A DNA stretch of 54,170 nucleotides from JAUIBE01 sp035267185 (lineage in GTDB: Bacteria; Pseudomonadota; Gammaproteobacteria; Xanthomonadales; SZUA-36). Below the pieces are notes generated by a model. The model was given only the letters and a program-made list of their open reading frames with translations, was not told the DNA's origin and searched no databases. Position 1 is the stretch's first letter. Each line of letters begins with the position of its first letter. The DNA lies in assembly GCA_035267185.1 (NCBI GenBank), contig DATFLY010000022.1, positions 1 to 54,170 on the forward strand, read 5' to 3'. The position numbers and the translations under genes were made by a program. This document shows, piece by piece, positions 27,931 to 38,500 of the stretch.

Positions 27931-27947
27931 ATGTGCAGAAAAATCGA

Positions 27948-28724
27948 CTACTGATCTGAGTCGGACATCGACAAATCGCTCCGGTGACGGTAGATGGTGT
28001 AATCAGAACCATCGGTGGCATCGGTAAAGCGCTGAAAAATCCCGGCGGCAGCCTCTTCTGATCCCAAATGCTGGCTCAGGAACTGGAAGAAATCCGGATC
28101 CGGTGTCGCCATGCTGGCAAAGTTTTCGTGCGGGACGGCCAGGTTGACAGTGTTTGCTCCATCAACAGAACTGGTCCATGCCCAGTGATGACCCGCTTGT
28201 GCCCAACCCTCGTTAAGTGCAATCTGGCTGAGTTCAGCCTTGACCGCTTCAAACTGCGCCGAGTGTCCGGTCTTGATTTGATAACTGGTGACGCCAACGA
28301 AATTGATTTCGGAACCATCATCGGGCCAGTTACTGTTGGCAAAATCAAGCGTTGAATAGTGATGCCCGTAGCTGCTGACATGGGGGTGTACATATTCTCC
28401 CCAGTCTGCATTAACCTCGGGATTTTCCTCGCCCCATGTTTCATAGGCATCCTTTTCGGCCCATGCAAAGCAGCAGGCCCTGATCATGTAGGTCGACATG
28501 CTGTTACCGGTTTCCTGAACGTAGACATGCCATTCAAACGGATCGTTGTGTTTCTTTCGAACGTCGACGTGAGCTTTGAAAGCCTCCTCAAAAGCAGGCT
28601 GCGAGGCCATATCAACATTCACAATCCAGGCTTCCGCCACGTTACCCTCGGGACCTTCCTGGGCCATGGTTGGGTAACTGCTTGCGAGCAGGATTGCCGC
28701 CAGGAACATTGTCAGACGAATCAT
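27948..28724 (-). CDS. Exported protein of unknown function with two similar halves
   Basis: 258 residues. A signal peptide ends SYPTMA|Q, preceded by a very strong SD (GGAGGGAG). The mature part looks like two dimeric alpha/beta-barrel-type halves: the first around AWIVNVDMASQPAFEEAFKAH and the second around VTSYQIKTGHSAQFEAVKAE, each with a motif for a strand, then a helix. It is rich in Trp, His and Cys (RACCFAWAEKD, HHWAWTSS). I recognise no named family or catalytic signature; the fold call is inference. Its strong SD and terminator suggest a well-expressed single gene. It is inserted between recJ and prfB, which are adjacent in many relatives. Confidence 0.75.
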   Translation of the reverse strand: MIRLTMFLAAILLASSYPTMAQEGPEGNVAEAWIVNVDMASQPAFEEAFKAHVDVRKKHNDPFEWHVYVQETGNSMSTYMIRACCFAWAEKDAYETWGEENPEVNADWGEYVHPHVSSYGHHYSTLDFANSNWPDDGSEINFVGVTSYQIKTGHSAQFEAVKAELSQIALNEGWAQAGHHWAWTSSVDGANTVNLAVPHENFASMATPDPDFFQFLSQHLGSEEAAAGIFQRFTDATDGSDYTIYRHRSDLSMSDSDQ

Positions 28725-28941
28725 AAAATCTCCCTCCAAATAATTGATGAGTCGATGATTATTTACAGACCTTTTGCTCAAGTCGGTCCCAAACGCTTTT
28801 AGTATAGTTGGTCTGATGTAAAATGCTCGGCTTCGCGTCGTGTCATGGCATGCCTGTCGTCTGGGGCTCAGAGCTATCCGGATGGCCCAGGACAAGACGC
28901 AGTCCGCACGAAATGAATTGAAGAAATCAGGAGACAGACCA

Positions 28942-30037
28942 TTGGAAACCGGCTCACAGAAAAGCCTGCTGGAAGACCTGACGCGCAGAGTCGATGCGCT
29001 CAGGGGGTATCTTTGACCACCCGGCAAAGAAAGAACGCCTCGAGGAAGTCAACCGTGAGCTGGAAAACCCTGATGTCTGGAGTGACCAGGAAAAGGCCCA
29101 GTCCCTTGGGCGAGAGCGGGCCAGTCTTGAGCGAATCGTCGGTGGTCTGGAGAGCCTGACAGAGCGACTCAATGATGCGCAGGAAATGCTTGAGCTTGTC
29201 ATCGAAGAAAATGATGAAGAAATGCTCGTTTCTGTTGAAGCTGACCTGGATGGTATGCGAAAGCAGGTCGAGGATCTTGAATTCCAGAGAATGTTTGCCG
29301 GTGAAATGGACGGCAGGCCCTGTTACCTGGATATCCAGGCCGGTTCTGGCGGCACCGAGGCGCAGGACTGGGCGGAGATGCTTTTAAGGATGTATCTGCG
29401 TTGGGCAGAACGTCGTGGCTGGAAAGCCGACCTGGTTGAAGTCTCGGCTGGTGATGTCGCTGGCATCAAAAGCGCAACCATCCATATCGAGGGTGATTAT
29501 GCTTACGGCTGGTGCCGCACGGAAACCGGTGTCCACCGCCTGGTGCGCAAGTCTCCCTTTGATTCCGGAAACCGTCGTCACACTTCATTTGCTGCAGTTT
29601 TTGCATCCCCGGAAATCGATGACAACATCGAGATCGATATCAACCCGGCTGATCTGAGAATTGATGTCTACCGTGCTTCCGGTGCGGGTGGTCAGCATGT
29701 GAACACTACCGATTCAGCGGTTCGAATCACACATGAACCCACAGGAATCGTGGTTCAATGTCAGAATGACCGGTCTCAGCACAAGAACAGGGACCAGGCG
29801 ATGAAACAGCTTCGTGCGCGCCTATACGAGCACGAGCTTTCCAGGCGCAGTGAAGAGCAGCAAGCGCTGGAGGAAACCAAGTCAGACATTGGCTGGGGCA
29901 GCCAGATTCGTTCATATGTTCTGGACCAGTCACGGATCAAGGACCTTCGAACCAACATTGAAATCGGAAATACCCAGGGGGTGCTCGATGGAGATCTTGA
30001 CCCCTTTGTGGAAGCATCTTTGAAGCAGGGCTTGTAG
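28942..30037 (+). CDS. prfB: Peptide chain release factor 2 (programmed +1 frameshift)
   Basis: 364 residues made from two frames: 28942-29013 and 29015-30037. The first codes for a 24-residue leader ending LRGYL followed by an in-frame TGA; a +1 shift then reads GAC and continues into the release-factor body. The SPF codon-recognition motif (KSPFDSGNRRH) and the GGQ peptidyl-hydrolysis motif (GAGGQHVN) are intact. RF2 reads UGA and UAA, so the shift is autoregulatory: low RF2 favours frameshifting. The start is read as TTG with AGGAG at a normal distance; no in-frame ATG exists upstream. Confidence 0.96.
29002..29017 (+). promoter_or_regulatory. RF2 programmed frameshift site
   Basis: AGGGGG TAT CTT TGA C: an internal SD-like AGGGGG three bases before the CTT slip codon, immediately followed by the TGA stop and C, the same layout as E. 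coli prfB. Confidence 0.96.
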
Positions 30038-30081
30038 AAGCACGGATGCCCGGAAGCATGGTTTCGTAACAGGATAAAACA

Positions 30082-31629
30082 TTGGAAGACAACAACCAAA
30101 AAGCCTCCTCGCAGGAGAGTCATTCAGAAAATCCGGCTGCAGATGAAGGCAGGCTGATTGCCGAGCGTCGTGCCAAACTTTCGGAGTTGCGCAAAACCGG
30201 GCAGGCCTTTCCCAATGATTTTCGGGTCAATGTCACGGCAGGCGGGTTGCAACACCGATTCAGGGATGACGACAAAGAATCGCTGGAATCGGTTGATGAA
30301 GAATTTGCAGTGGCCGGACGAATGATGGCCAAGCGCGTGATGGGGAAAATCGCATTCGTGCGTCTCCAGGATCATGACGAATCGGTGCAATTGATGGTCC
30401 AGCGCGACAATCTTCCCGAGGGTGTTTTTGCCGCTTTCAAACACTGGGATGTGGGCGACATCGTGGGCGGCCGTGGAAGAATTACACGCACCAACAAGGG
30501 TGAACTTTCGGTCAGGCTGACCGAGCTGAGGCTGCTGTCCAAGTCACTGCGCCCAATGCCCGAAAAATGGCACGGGCTGACCGATACCGAGCAAAGATAT
30601 CGCCAGCGCTATGTGGACCTGATTGTGAACGACGATTCAAGGAAGGTTTTCCTTGCGCGCTCCAGGATTATCTCTTTTCTTCGCGATTTTATGGAAGCAC
30701 CGGGCAGGGACTTCGTGGAAGTTGAAACGCCGATGATGCATCCGATTCCCGGTGGCGCAGCAGCGCGTCCATTTGTGACCCATCACAATGCGCTCGATAT
30801 TAATCTTTACCTGCGTGTCGCGCCTGAGCTATACCTCAAGCGGCTGATTGTTGGCGGCCTTGGTCGGGTTTATGAGATCAATCGTAGTTTCAGAAATGAA
30901 GGCGTCTCGACCCGTCACAATCCTGAATTCACGATGCTTGAATTCTACTGGGCGTTTGCCGATTTCAACGACATGATGGACATGACCGAAGCCATGCTGC
31001 GTGAACTTGCAGTGAAGCTGACCGACAAAACAGTCATTGAATACCAGGGCTTACAGCTAGACTTTGGTCAGCCAATTGCGCGGTTGCCTGTTGAAGATGC
31101 GGTTCGCAAATACAACCCCGACCTGGAGAAAGCTGACCTCTGGAATGAAGAAGCGTTGCGTTCAATTTGCGCTGAAAAAGAAGTGCACGTCGATGCTTCC
31201 TGGGGTGCAGGCCGGATGTTGATGGCACTTTTTGATGCCACCGTGGAAGAGCATCTGCAAGACCCGGTATTTATTACCATGTTCCCGACCGAGGTGTCTC
31301 CCCTGTCGAGACGCAATGACGATGACCCGCGGGTGACTGACCGTTTTGAACTGTATGTCGCTGGTCGCGAGATCGCCAACGGCTTTTCTGAGCTCAATGA
31401 CCCTGAAGATCAGGCTGATCGTTTTCGTGAACAGGTCGAGGCGAAGGATGCGGGCGATTCTGAAGCGATGCACTTTGACGATGACTATATTCGTGCGCTG
31501 GAATACGGGATGCCACCGACCGGCGGAGAGGGTATTGGTATTGATCGCCTCGTCATGCTGTTCACCAACCAGGCCTCAATCAGGGATGTGCTCTTGTTCC
31601 CTTATATGCGACCAGAAAAACAGGGTTAA
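30082..31629 (+). CDS. lysS: Lysyl-tRNA synthetase, class II
   Basis: 515 residues. The N-terminal OB fold for the anticodon opens RRAKLSELRKTGQAFPNDFR. Class II motifs follow: motif 2 RNEGVSTRHNPEFTMLEFYWA and motif 3 GIGIDRLVMLFTNQASIRDVLLFP near the C-terminus. The start is read as TTG at 30082, with AGGA seven bases upstream. prfB-lysS is the conserved gammaproteobacterial order and the gap is 44 bases. Confidence 0.97.
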   Translation: MEDNNQKASSQESHSENPAADEGRLIAERRAKLSELRKTGQAFPNDFRVNVTAGGLQHRFRDDDKESLESVDEEFAVAGRMMAKRVMGKIAFVRLQDHDESVQLMVQRDNLPEGVFAAFKHWDVGDIVGGRGRITRTNKGELSVRLTELRLLSKSLRPMPEKWHGLTDTEQRYRQRYVDLIVNDDSRKVFLARSRIISFLRDFMEAPGRDFVEVETPMMHPIPGGAAARPFVTHHNALDINLYLRVAPELYLKRLIVGGLGRVYEINRSFRNEGVSTRHNPEFTMLEFYWAFADFNDMMDMTEAMLRELAVKLTDKTVIEYQGLQLDFGQPIARLPVEDAVRKYNPDLEKADLWNEEALRSICAEKEVHVDASWGAGRMLMALFDATVEEHLQDPVFITMFPTEVSPLSRRNDDDPRVTDRFELYVAGREIANGFSELNDPEDQADRFREQVEAKDAGDSEAMHFDDDYIRALEYGMPPTGGEGIGIDRLVMLFTNQASIRDVLLFPYMRPEKQG

Positions 31630-31634
31630 AACAA

Positions 31635-32453
31635 ATGAACGACAGGTTGGTACAAATGAACGGAGGGCCAGGCAACAAACTTCGTGTGCTCATGGTTCAG
31701 CCGCAATTGCGCTGGCAGAAACCAGCTGAAAATCTTGAGCAATTGGGGCAACTCATCAAGGGTTCTCTCAGTCATGACAAAGCTGATCTGATTCTGCTAC
31801 CCGAGACTTTTACCACCGGTTTCCTGGGCGATCTGGACCGCGAACCCGAGTCCATGGAAGGTGAGGCACCCAAGTGGATGCGACGGCTTGCAAGGAAGTT
31901 TGATGCGGCCGTTGGGGGAAGTGTTGTCATTGGCGAAGACGGCAAACGATTGAATCGCTTTCTTTTCGTCACGCCGGATGGGGCGATTTCCCATTACGAC
32001 AAACGTCACCTGTTTGCACATGGCGGTGAACACAAGCTCTATAGCGCCGGAAAAGAACGTGTCATCGTCAGCTTCAGGGGCTGGCGTATTGCGCTGAATA
32101 TTTGTTATGACCTGAGGTTCCCGGTCTGGTGTCGAAACCGCGATGATTACGACCTGAGTGTGTTTGTTGCCAACTGGCCAGCAACGAGGGCGACAGCCTG
32201 GGGTGCTTTGCTGAAAGCACGAGCCCTGGAAAACCAGGCATACGCCATAGGAATCAACCGTGTCGGCAGAGACGGAAATGGTCTGGAATACCTGGGGTTG
32301 AGTGCAGCCTATGACGGACTTGGTGAGGAGCTTCTGAACCTGGGTGGCGAAGTGGCCGCTCGAATTGTGACGCTCGATCTGGATGGTCTGCGGACATTGC
32401 GACGTGACCTGCCATTCCTGGCAGATGCAGACACTTTTACCCTGAATATCTAA
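31635..32453 (+). CDS. Carbon-nitrogen hydrolase, omega-amidase (YafV/NIT2) type
   Basis: 272 residues of the nitrilase superfamily. The Glu-Lys-Cys triad is visible: Glu in LPETFTTGF (about residue 56), Lys in YDKRHLF (about 122) and Cys in ICYDLRFP (about 156). The FTTGF and DLRFPVWCRN contexts match the YafV/NIT2 group, which deaminates 2-oxoglutaramate and 2-oxosuccinamate, a metabolite-repair reaction. The gene starts five bases after lysS and likely shares its transcript. ACAAATGAACG occurs twice (31631 and 31655), giving two in-frame ATG starts eight codons apart; the first is kept. Confidence 0.88.
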   Translation: MNDRLVQMNGGPGNKLRVLMVQPQLRWQKPAENLEQLGQLIKGSLSHDKADLILLPETFTTGFLGDLDREPESMEGEAPKWMRRLARKFDAAVGGSVVIGEDGKRLNRFLFVTPDGAISHYDKRHLFAHGGEHKLYSAGKERVIVSFRGWRIALNICYDLRFPVWCRNRDDYDLSVFVANWPATRATAWGALLKARALENQAYAIGINRVGRDGNGLEYLGLSAAYDGLGEELLNLGGEVAARIVTLDLDGLRTLRRDLPFLADADTFTLNI

Positions 32454-32473
32454 CCTGTAAATCTGATGTGAAT

Positions 32474-34210
32474 TTACGTCCGCTTTTCAGGTTTACTCGC
32501 TGCCGATTGTCGCTGTTCCTGCCAGTTTTGAATCCAGCGGCCAACTGACCCGCTGGGTAAATGTCGCCCGGTGGCATATGCCAGAAGCGCATCGGGAGAA
32601 CTCAATGTCCACAATACCTCGCGTTGGGCAGGGCCACGTCCGGCAAACAACAATCGATCCCCGGCAAGGATATCCTGCTCATCCGATGGCAGGAATTTGC
32701 GGGATGCGCCTCTTTCAATAACCAGGCACACACAGTCCAGACGCTCCGTGTTCTCACTGCGTGTATTGTGATTGACATGGTTTAGCCTGACCTCGACTCC
32801 ATTTTCCACCGCGGTTTTCACACCTTCAGCCAGTTCGTCAGTGATCTCGACGGTCCACAGGTTTGGTGCTCTCCCGTGCAATACATCTTCGCAACGTGCA
32901 ATTGCCTTTTGTGCGAATGAGTCATCGTTGCGAACCACGTATTCCAGAAATGCCTGCAAAAGGGGAGTGGTTGCAACGGCCAGTACCCTGCGTGCAACAA
33001 TAAAACCACGACGTGCGATCAGGTCGGCGCCTGAGGCATCAAACAATTCGTCATTGGGCTGGCTCTCCTGACGCACCACGACGAATATTTTCGGGTTCAG
33101 TTCACGCGCAGTCATGACAATCGAGAGGTTGTCAATATCATCGTCGGTACCGGCAATAATTCCACAGGCGGAATCAACACCCGCTTCTTCCAGGGTGTGA
33201 GCCTCCGTTCCTCTGCCCTGGACCACGTTATCGAAACCTGAAAGCCGTTCGGCGTGCACATCAATGACTGTAATAATCTGGTCAGCTTTGAGCATGCTCT
33301 CGGCAACACGCGAGCCGAACCGTCCCAGTCCGGCAATGATCCATCGGCCGGAAGGCGGATTTATGGTGTCTCGTAATTTAGAGCCAGGTACGCTGATCAG
33401 CCAGTCCTGCAGCAGATATTTGATTGGCGAACTCAGTGCCAGGAACATCCGCTCGGCAAATATGGCGTAAGGATCAATGATGTAGTCCGTTCCGAACGAG
33501 GCCATGTTGCGGGAGGTGCGCTCGGTTTCACTGCGTGCGAATACAGGCAGCTCCGGGCGCAGCAACTTGACAGTGATGGCCACTGTCAGATTGGCGTGGT
33601 CTTCGTTGGTGATCGCGATGACGCCCTTGCAAAGCGGGTTGTTGAGTCCGGCAACTTCCAGCAAACGCCTGTCGGTAACATCGGCATGTAGTGCAGGTGT
33701 CTGGGCAAAATCATCGTCAAGGCTCTTATGATGAATAACACTTTCATCGCCTTCGAGCACGCTGGCCGAGATGCCTCTTCTGCCGAGGCCTGCCGTGATC
33801 ATGCTGCCGGTGCTGCCAAAGCCACAAACGATGTAGAAAGGCTCACTAAGCCACCTGACGCGTTGTGCGAATCGTCCCCGGTGCATCACTGCCTTGAATT
33901 GCGGATCAATAAACAATGCCAGGATCGTACCGATTGAATACAGCCAGGCAACAACGTTGGGAAAGACAACCAGGTATGCATACAGACGTTGTGCATCGGT
34001 GAAGTCAAATGGAACTTCACCGAAGCCAATGGTGGTCGCCATGATGGCCACAAAATAGGCGGCATCAAGAATCTTCAGCGTGTAGGGATTGCCATCGGCA
34101 TCCTGTCCAGGAATCAGCAGCAAACCGAACACCGACAGCGAATAGATGACGATCATCGCAATCAGCGGCGTGCGTAGTCGCCGCAGGGTCAACCAGATGG
34201 TGTCGTTCAT
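32474..34210 (-). CDS. Potassium channel / TrkA-type RCK protein
   Basis: 578 residues. About 100 N-terminal residues form a two-helix pore module with a filter-like TTIGFGE; then two RCK (TrkA-N) nucleotide-binding domains, with Rossmann loops GFGSTGSMITAGLG and GLGRFGSRVAESML, each followed by a TrkA-C-like part. This is the general layout of ligand-gated K+ channels regulated by nucleotides. It is transcribed leftward behind a small membrane protein with 33 bases between them, suggesting a joint unit. Its ion selectivity is inferred from the filter only. Confidence 0.85.
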   Translation of the reverse strand: MNDTIWLTLRRLRTPLIAMIVIYSLSVFGLLLIPGQDADGNPYTLKILDAAYFVAIMATTIGFGEVPFDFTDAQRLYAYLVVFPNVVAWLYSIGTILALFIDPQFKAVMHRGRFAQRVRWLSEPFYIVCGFGSTGSMITAGLGRRGISASVLEGDESVIHHKSLDDDFAQTPALHADVTDRRLLEVAGLNNPLCKGVIAITNEDHANLTVAITVKLLRPELPVFARSETERTSRNMASFGTDYIIDPYAIFAERMFLALSSPIKYLLQDWLISVPGSKLRDTINPPSGRWIIAGLGRFGSRVAESMLKADQIITVIDVHAERLSGFDNVVQGRGTEAHTLEEAGVDSACGIIAGTDDDIDNLSIVMTARELNPKIFVVVRQESQPNDELFDASGADLIARRGFIVARRVLAVATTPLLQAFLEYVVRNDDSFAQKAIARCEDVLHGRAPNLWTVEITDELAEGVKTAVENGVEVRLNHVNHNTRSENTERLDCVCLVIERGASRKFLPSDEQDILAGDRLLFAGRGPAQREVLWTLSSPDALLAYATGRHLPSGSVGRWIQNWQEQRQSAASKPEKRT

Positions 34211-34243
34211 GACCGGTCTTTCAGCTTGCAGGCCAGCGGCAGA

Positions 34244-34627
34244 TCAACGCCGGATGACAATGGTTTCAGCCACCAGGAGGGTGACGGATACCAGGTTGGC
34301 CAGCAGGGCTCCGCCGGACATCGAGATGATGCTGGATAGCACCTCCGAGCTTACGCCGGTTTCGGAGACATAGACGGCCCAGGCCCAAATAAATGCCGCC
34401 ATGATCAGTTGCAGGTCCGCGACCAGGCTGGTGGCCAGCAGTACGGCGCCCATTTGTGACCGATCGCCGAATTTAACCACCGTGGCAATCAGGCTTGCAG
34501 CAAGCGCGGCTGCCAGTTCGAAGGGATGATGATGATCAATGTTGTCAATCTCGCCAAAGAAGAAGCCAAAGTTTAGCGTCAGTGCCAGAACAACGAAAAA
34601 AGCAAAAATAACCTTTTCAAGATTCAT
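34244..34627 (-). CDS. Small membrane protein, probably DUF6394
   Basis: 127 residues with four hydrophobic segments (VIFAFFVVLALTLNFGFFFG; LAAALAASLIATVVKF; LLATSLVADLQLIMAAFIWA; LLANLVSVTLLVAETIVI). The MNLEKVIFAFF opening and EIDNIDHHHPFE loop, with three His in a row, are distinctive and agree with what I recall of DUF6394; the family name is from memory. The gene lies directly before a K+ channel/RCK gene, as that family often does, so an accessory role to the channel is likely. Confidence 0.65.
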   Translation of the reverse strand: MNLEKVIFAFFVVLALTLNFGFFFGEIDNIDHHHPFELAAALAASLIATVVKFGDRSQMGAVLLATSLVADLQLIMAAFIWAWAVYVSETGVSSEVLSSIISMSGGALLANLVSVTLLVAETIVIRR

Positions 34628-34668
34628 AATTTCAACTCTGATTAATCCGGGTTAAATGAGGTTGGGCC

Positions 34669-35556
34669 TTATCGGGCATCGGTTTCATCACTGCGTTCAA
34701 TGGGTGTAATCCAAACCAGGACGCCCAGCACAGGCGCATCGAAATACTCCAGGCGGTTGGTTCGTACTTGCCGTGATTGCACATTGGTGAATGTCTGGTA
34801 GCCCTGGTACCTGACCTGGAGAGGCGGGCCTGAGAGGCCCTGGAGCGTGCTGGGTGCAGGCAATCGATAACTGATGTCGAGGTCCACGTGAAGGAAACGA
34901 GAGCGCCTGAGGCGAATCTGTCCTTCTAGCGAATAGTGATACTCAGGTTCCGGAATCGGCTCGAGGCTGAATTGTCCCTTTTCCAGGTCATAAAAAAATA
35001 TCTGTTGTTTCCATGGCGGGTTTTCGTCCTCTGTCAACGGTGGCGCTACACGCTGATCAGCATAGGAATCTTCCACAAGTATGACTTCATCGTTGTGGAT
35101 GCGAAGGTGAGGAAAGTCGCCTTCGGCCGCCTGTTGCCAGCTGAGGTATGCTTCAGGGCGATATTCGGCACTGAGCCTCAGGTTGCGCCAGACATTGCTC
35201 ATCTGCTCACTGCGATCGGGGATCAGGGATATGCCTTCAATTTCCGGAAAGTTGGAAGCCCTGATGGTTAAGGGTGGTGAAACTGCCAGTTCGGCGATCT
35301 GTGCTTCGGTCATGCGTGGCCATTGCGCATCCCATTGCTCAATTCTGAGTTGGCGATCAACCAGGTCGAGTGCCTCAGTGAAATCGCGTGGTTCCGGTAC
35401 CGCCTCCGGTGGAAACTGCGAATCGAGAAGGCGAAACACCACGACTTCGACACGATAAGCAATTCGCTCCTGGGCGCTTGCAGTTGAACAGTAAAAGCAA
35501 ACGATAATTAAGATCATAAAAACGATATAACACTTTGAATTTAAATGTTTAAGCAT
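34669..35556 (-). CDS. csiV: CsiV-family peptidoglycan-binding protein
   Basis: 295 residues. A signal peptide (FMILIIVCFYCSTASA|Q) precedes the CsiV domain, opening YRVEVVVFRLLDSQ, with a long middle and a C-terminal beta-rich segment (YHYSLEGQIRLRRSRFLHVDLDISY). In Vibrio cholerae CsiV is required for LpoA-dependent activation of PBP1a. The start overlaps the mfd stop region by eight bases, so it is coupled to mfd, and csiV-mfd adjacency is a recurrent gammaproteobacterial order. Confidence 0.85.
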   Translation of the reverse strand: MLKHLNSKCYIVFMILIIVCFYCSTASAQERIAYRVEVVVFRLLDSQFPPEAVPEPRDFTEALDLVDRQLRIEQWDAQWPRMTEAQIAELAVSPPLTIRASNFPEIEGISLIPDRSEQMSNVWRNLRLSAEYRPEAYLSWQQAAEGDFPHLRIHNDEVILVEDSYADQRVAPPLTEDENPPWKQQIFFYDLEKGQFSLEPIPEPEYHYSLEGQIRLRRSRFLHVDLDISYRLPAPSTLQGLSGPPLQVRYQGYQTFTNVQSRQVRTNRLEYFDAPVLGVLVWITPIERSDETDAR

Positions 35557-38500
35557 CAGTATCGTTTCGACTTATTTTTTCCAGTAGTGTCTTTATGATC
35601 TGTATACGACTTTGTGAATCTGCTTCACCCCGGCTGATTCTCAATCTTTCCGGGCCCTCCAGGGCATAGCAATCTGATTGTTCCGCAATCAGCTTCACCA
35701 GGGCGCCTGGGTCTACTTTAGCCTCGGCATGAAAATCGATGCGTCCACCGGTGCCAGCAAAGTCTATCCTATCAATGCCAATTGTGGCGGCACGTTGCCT
35801 GATTCCGGCAATTTCAAAGAGGTTTTTGACCGCATCCGGAAGCAAACCGAACCGATCGATCATCTCAACCTGCAATTCCCGCAGTTGACCAGGGCCTGTC
35901 GCACTCGCAATACGCTTGTAGAGCGTCAGGCGGGCATTCACATCTGCAAGGTAGTCATCCGGGATCAGTGCCGGCAGGTGCAATTCGATTTCAATACCAC
36001 TGTCCCACTGACCTTCGAGATCGATTTCCTTGCCCTGTTTAAGTGCATCAACCGCACGTGACAGCATTTCGCTGTACATGCTGAAGCCAATGGCATTGAT
36101 CTGGCCGCTTTGCTCATCGCCCAGCAATTCACCCGCACCCCGAATCTCCAGGTCATGCGTGGCAAGTGTAAATCCCGCGCCCAGTTCTTCAAGAGAGGCG
36201 ATGGCCTCAAGCCGCTTGCGGGCATCGGAAGTCATGCTGCGCTTGTCAGGAACCACGAGATAGGCATAAGCCCGGTGATGTGACCGGCCAACACGACCGC
36301 GAAGCTGGTGAAGCTGGGCGAGGCCAAAGCGATCAGCACGATTGATGATGATGGTATTGGCTGTGGGCACATCGATGCCATTTTCGATGATGGTCGTGCA
36401 CACCAGTACATTGAAACGTTGGCGGTAAAAATCGAGCATGACGCGTTCAAGTTCGCGTTCCGGTTGTTGACCATGCGCAATGGCAAGCCGCGCAGTGGGT
36501 ACCAGTTCCGTCACCTCTCTTGCAATGCGGTCAATCGATCGGACCTCGTTATGCAGGAAAAAAACCTGTCCGCCACGTTGTATCTCGCGTTGCAGAGCCT
36601 CGCGAAGAATTCCTTTTTCCCAGGGTGTGATCAGCGTCTTGACCGCCATCCTTCGGGCGGGAGGCGTGGCGATGATGGACAAATCCCGAACGCCCGACAT
36701 TGCCATGTTGAGTGTCCGGGGAATCGGCGTGGCAGTCAGGGTCAGCAAATCCACTTCGCTGCGGAGCTGCTTGAGTCGTTCTTTTTGCCTGACGCCAAAA
36801 CGCTGTTCTTCATCGATGATGACAAGGCCAAGGTCTTTGAACCGCACATCCTTCTGGATCAAGCGGTGGGTACCGATGACAATATCGGCCTGGCCATTGG
36901 ATAGCTTTTCAAGAACCGTATCGATCTGTTTGCCACTGCGAAAACGGGACATCAATTCGATTTTCACAGGCCAGTCTGCAAACCGGTCGCTGAAATGATT
37001 GAAATGCTGTTGCGCAAGCAAAGTGGTTGGTACCAGCAAGGCCACCTGTCTGCCGGCCTGGACCGCAACAAAAGCAGCCCTCAGGGCGACCTCGGTTTTG
37101 CCGAAACCAACGTCCCCACAAACCACCCGGTCCATGGGTTTGCCATCCACCATATCCCCAATCACCGCCTTGATGGCAGTTTCCTGGTCAGGCGTTTCTT
37201 CGTAAGGAAAATCGGATATAAATTCTGAGTAGAGTCGCTGATCGAGCGGGTAAGGGATGCCCGATCTCGAAAAACGCCTGGCATACAGGTCCAGGAGTTC
37301 GGCAGCCACGTCCCGAACCTTTTTGGCCGCCCGTTTGCGCGCCTTTTCCCATTGCTGGCTGCCAAGGCGATGCAGGGGTGCTGTGTCCGGAGAGCTTCCG
37401 GTATAGCGACTCACCAGGTGCAGGGACGAGACCGGCACATAGAGTTTGTCCCCTTCTGCATATTCAAGCATCAGGAACTCGGCATCACGATCATCGATGG
37501 TCAGGGGCTCAAGGCCCATGTAGCGACCCACTCCGTGGTCCTGGTGGACCACAGGCGCACCCGGAGCCAGGTCAGTCAGGTCCCGAATGATGGATTCGGG
37601 ATCTCTCTCGGCGTAATTGCGCTCGGCCCGGGGTCTGCTGCGACCGCCAAACAGCTGTGACTCGGTGATCAGCACAAGCTCACCTGGAATTTCGAATCCA
37701 TCCTCGACCGGCAGTACGCTTAAGCCAATCCGACCCGATGCATCAAAAAATGATCTGAAGGTTTCATGGGTGTCCGGGTATATGCCAAATGCCGTGAGCG
37801 TGGTTCGAAGCATTTCCCGGCGTCCAGGCGTGTCGGCTGCAAACAGGATCCGTCCGGCAAATGACTCACAAAAGTCCAGCAGAGCCTCTCCACCTGTATG
37901 ACCGCGATCATGAATGGGCAAATTCGGTGCAGCTTGTGAATTGAATGTAATTTGTGTCGGAAGGGTCCGATTAACTGACAACAAATCCGCCTCGTCGTCA
38001 TCATCCCTGATCCAGAAGACCTGGCTGTGTTGCTGCAACCTGGTGCTGAAATCATCCGGTTCAAAAAACAATTCACCTGGCTCGAGGAGCGGACGTTCCA
38101 CGTCATGACGGCGCTGTTCCCAACGCTCGCCGGTCCGTTGATGCTGTGCCTCTACTGCCTCGGTGGCGCCAACCTGGATAAAGAAAATCGGTGCAACAGA
38201 AAAGTAGTCGGTCAGGTGACTGGTGGATTGAAAGAAGAGCGGAAGATACTGTTCAAGACCCTGCGGATGCGTTCCTGTCCGGATGTCCTGGTACAACGGA
38301 ACATTGCGCAAATCGCCATCAAAACGCAGTCGAAACGCCTGGCGAAAGGCATTGACTGCATCGTCATCAAATGGATATTCCCTTGCTGGTAATAAATCAA
38401 TCGAGGAAACCACTCCGGTGGAGCGCTGGCTCTCCGGGTCAAACGTGCGAATGCTGTCGATTTCCTGATCAAACAGATCGATTCTGTATGGCTCATCGCT

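Noticed and set aside
32457..32477. GTAAAT...ATTTAC between two convergent genes as a terminator
   Set aside because: The stem is AT-rich, six pairs, with no T-run; too weak.
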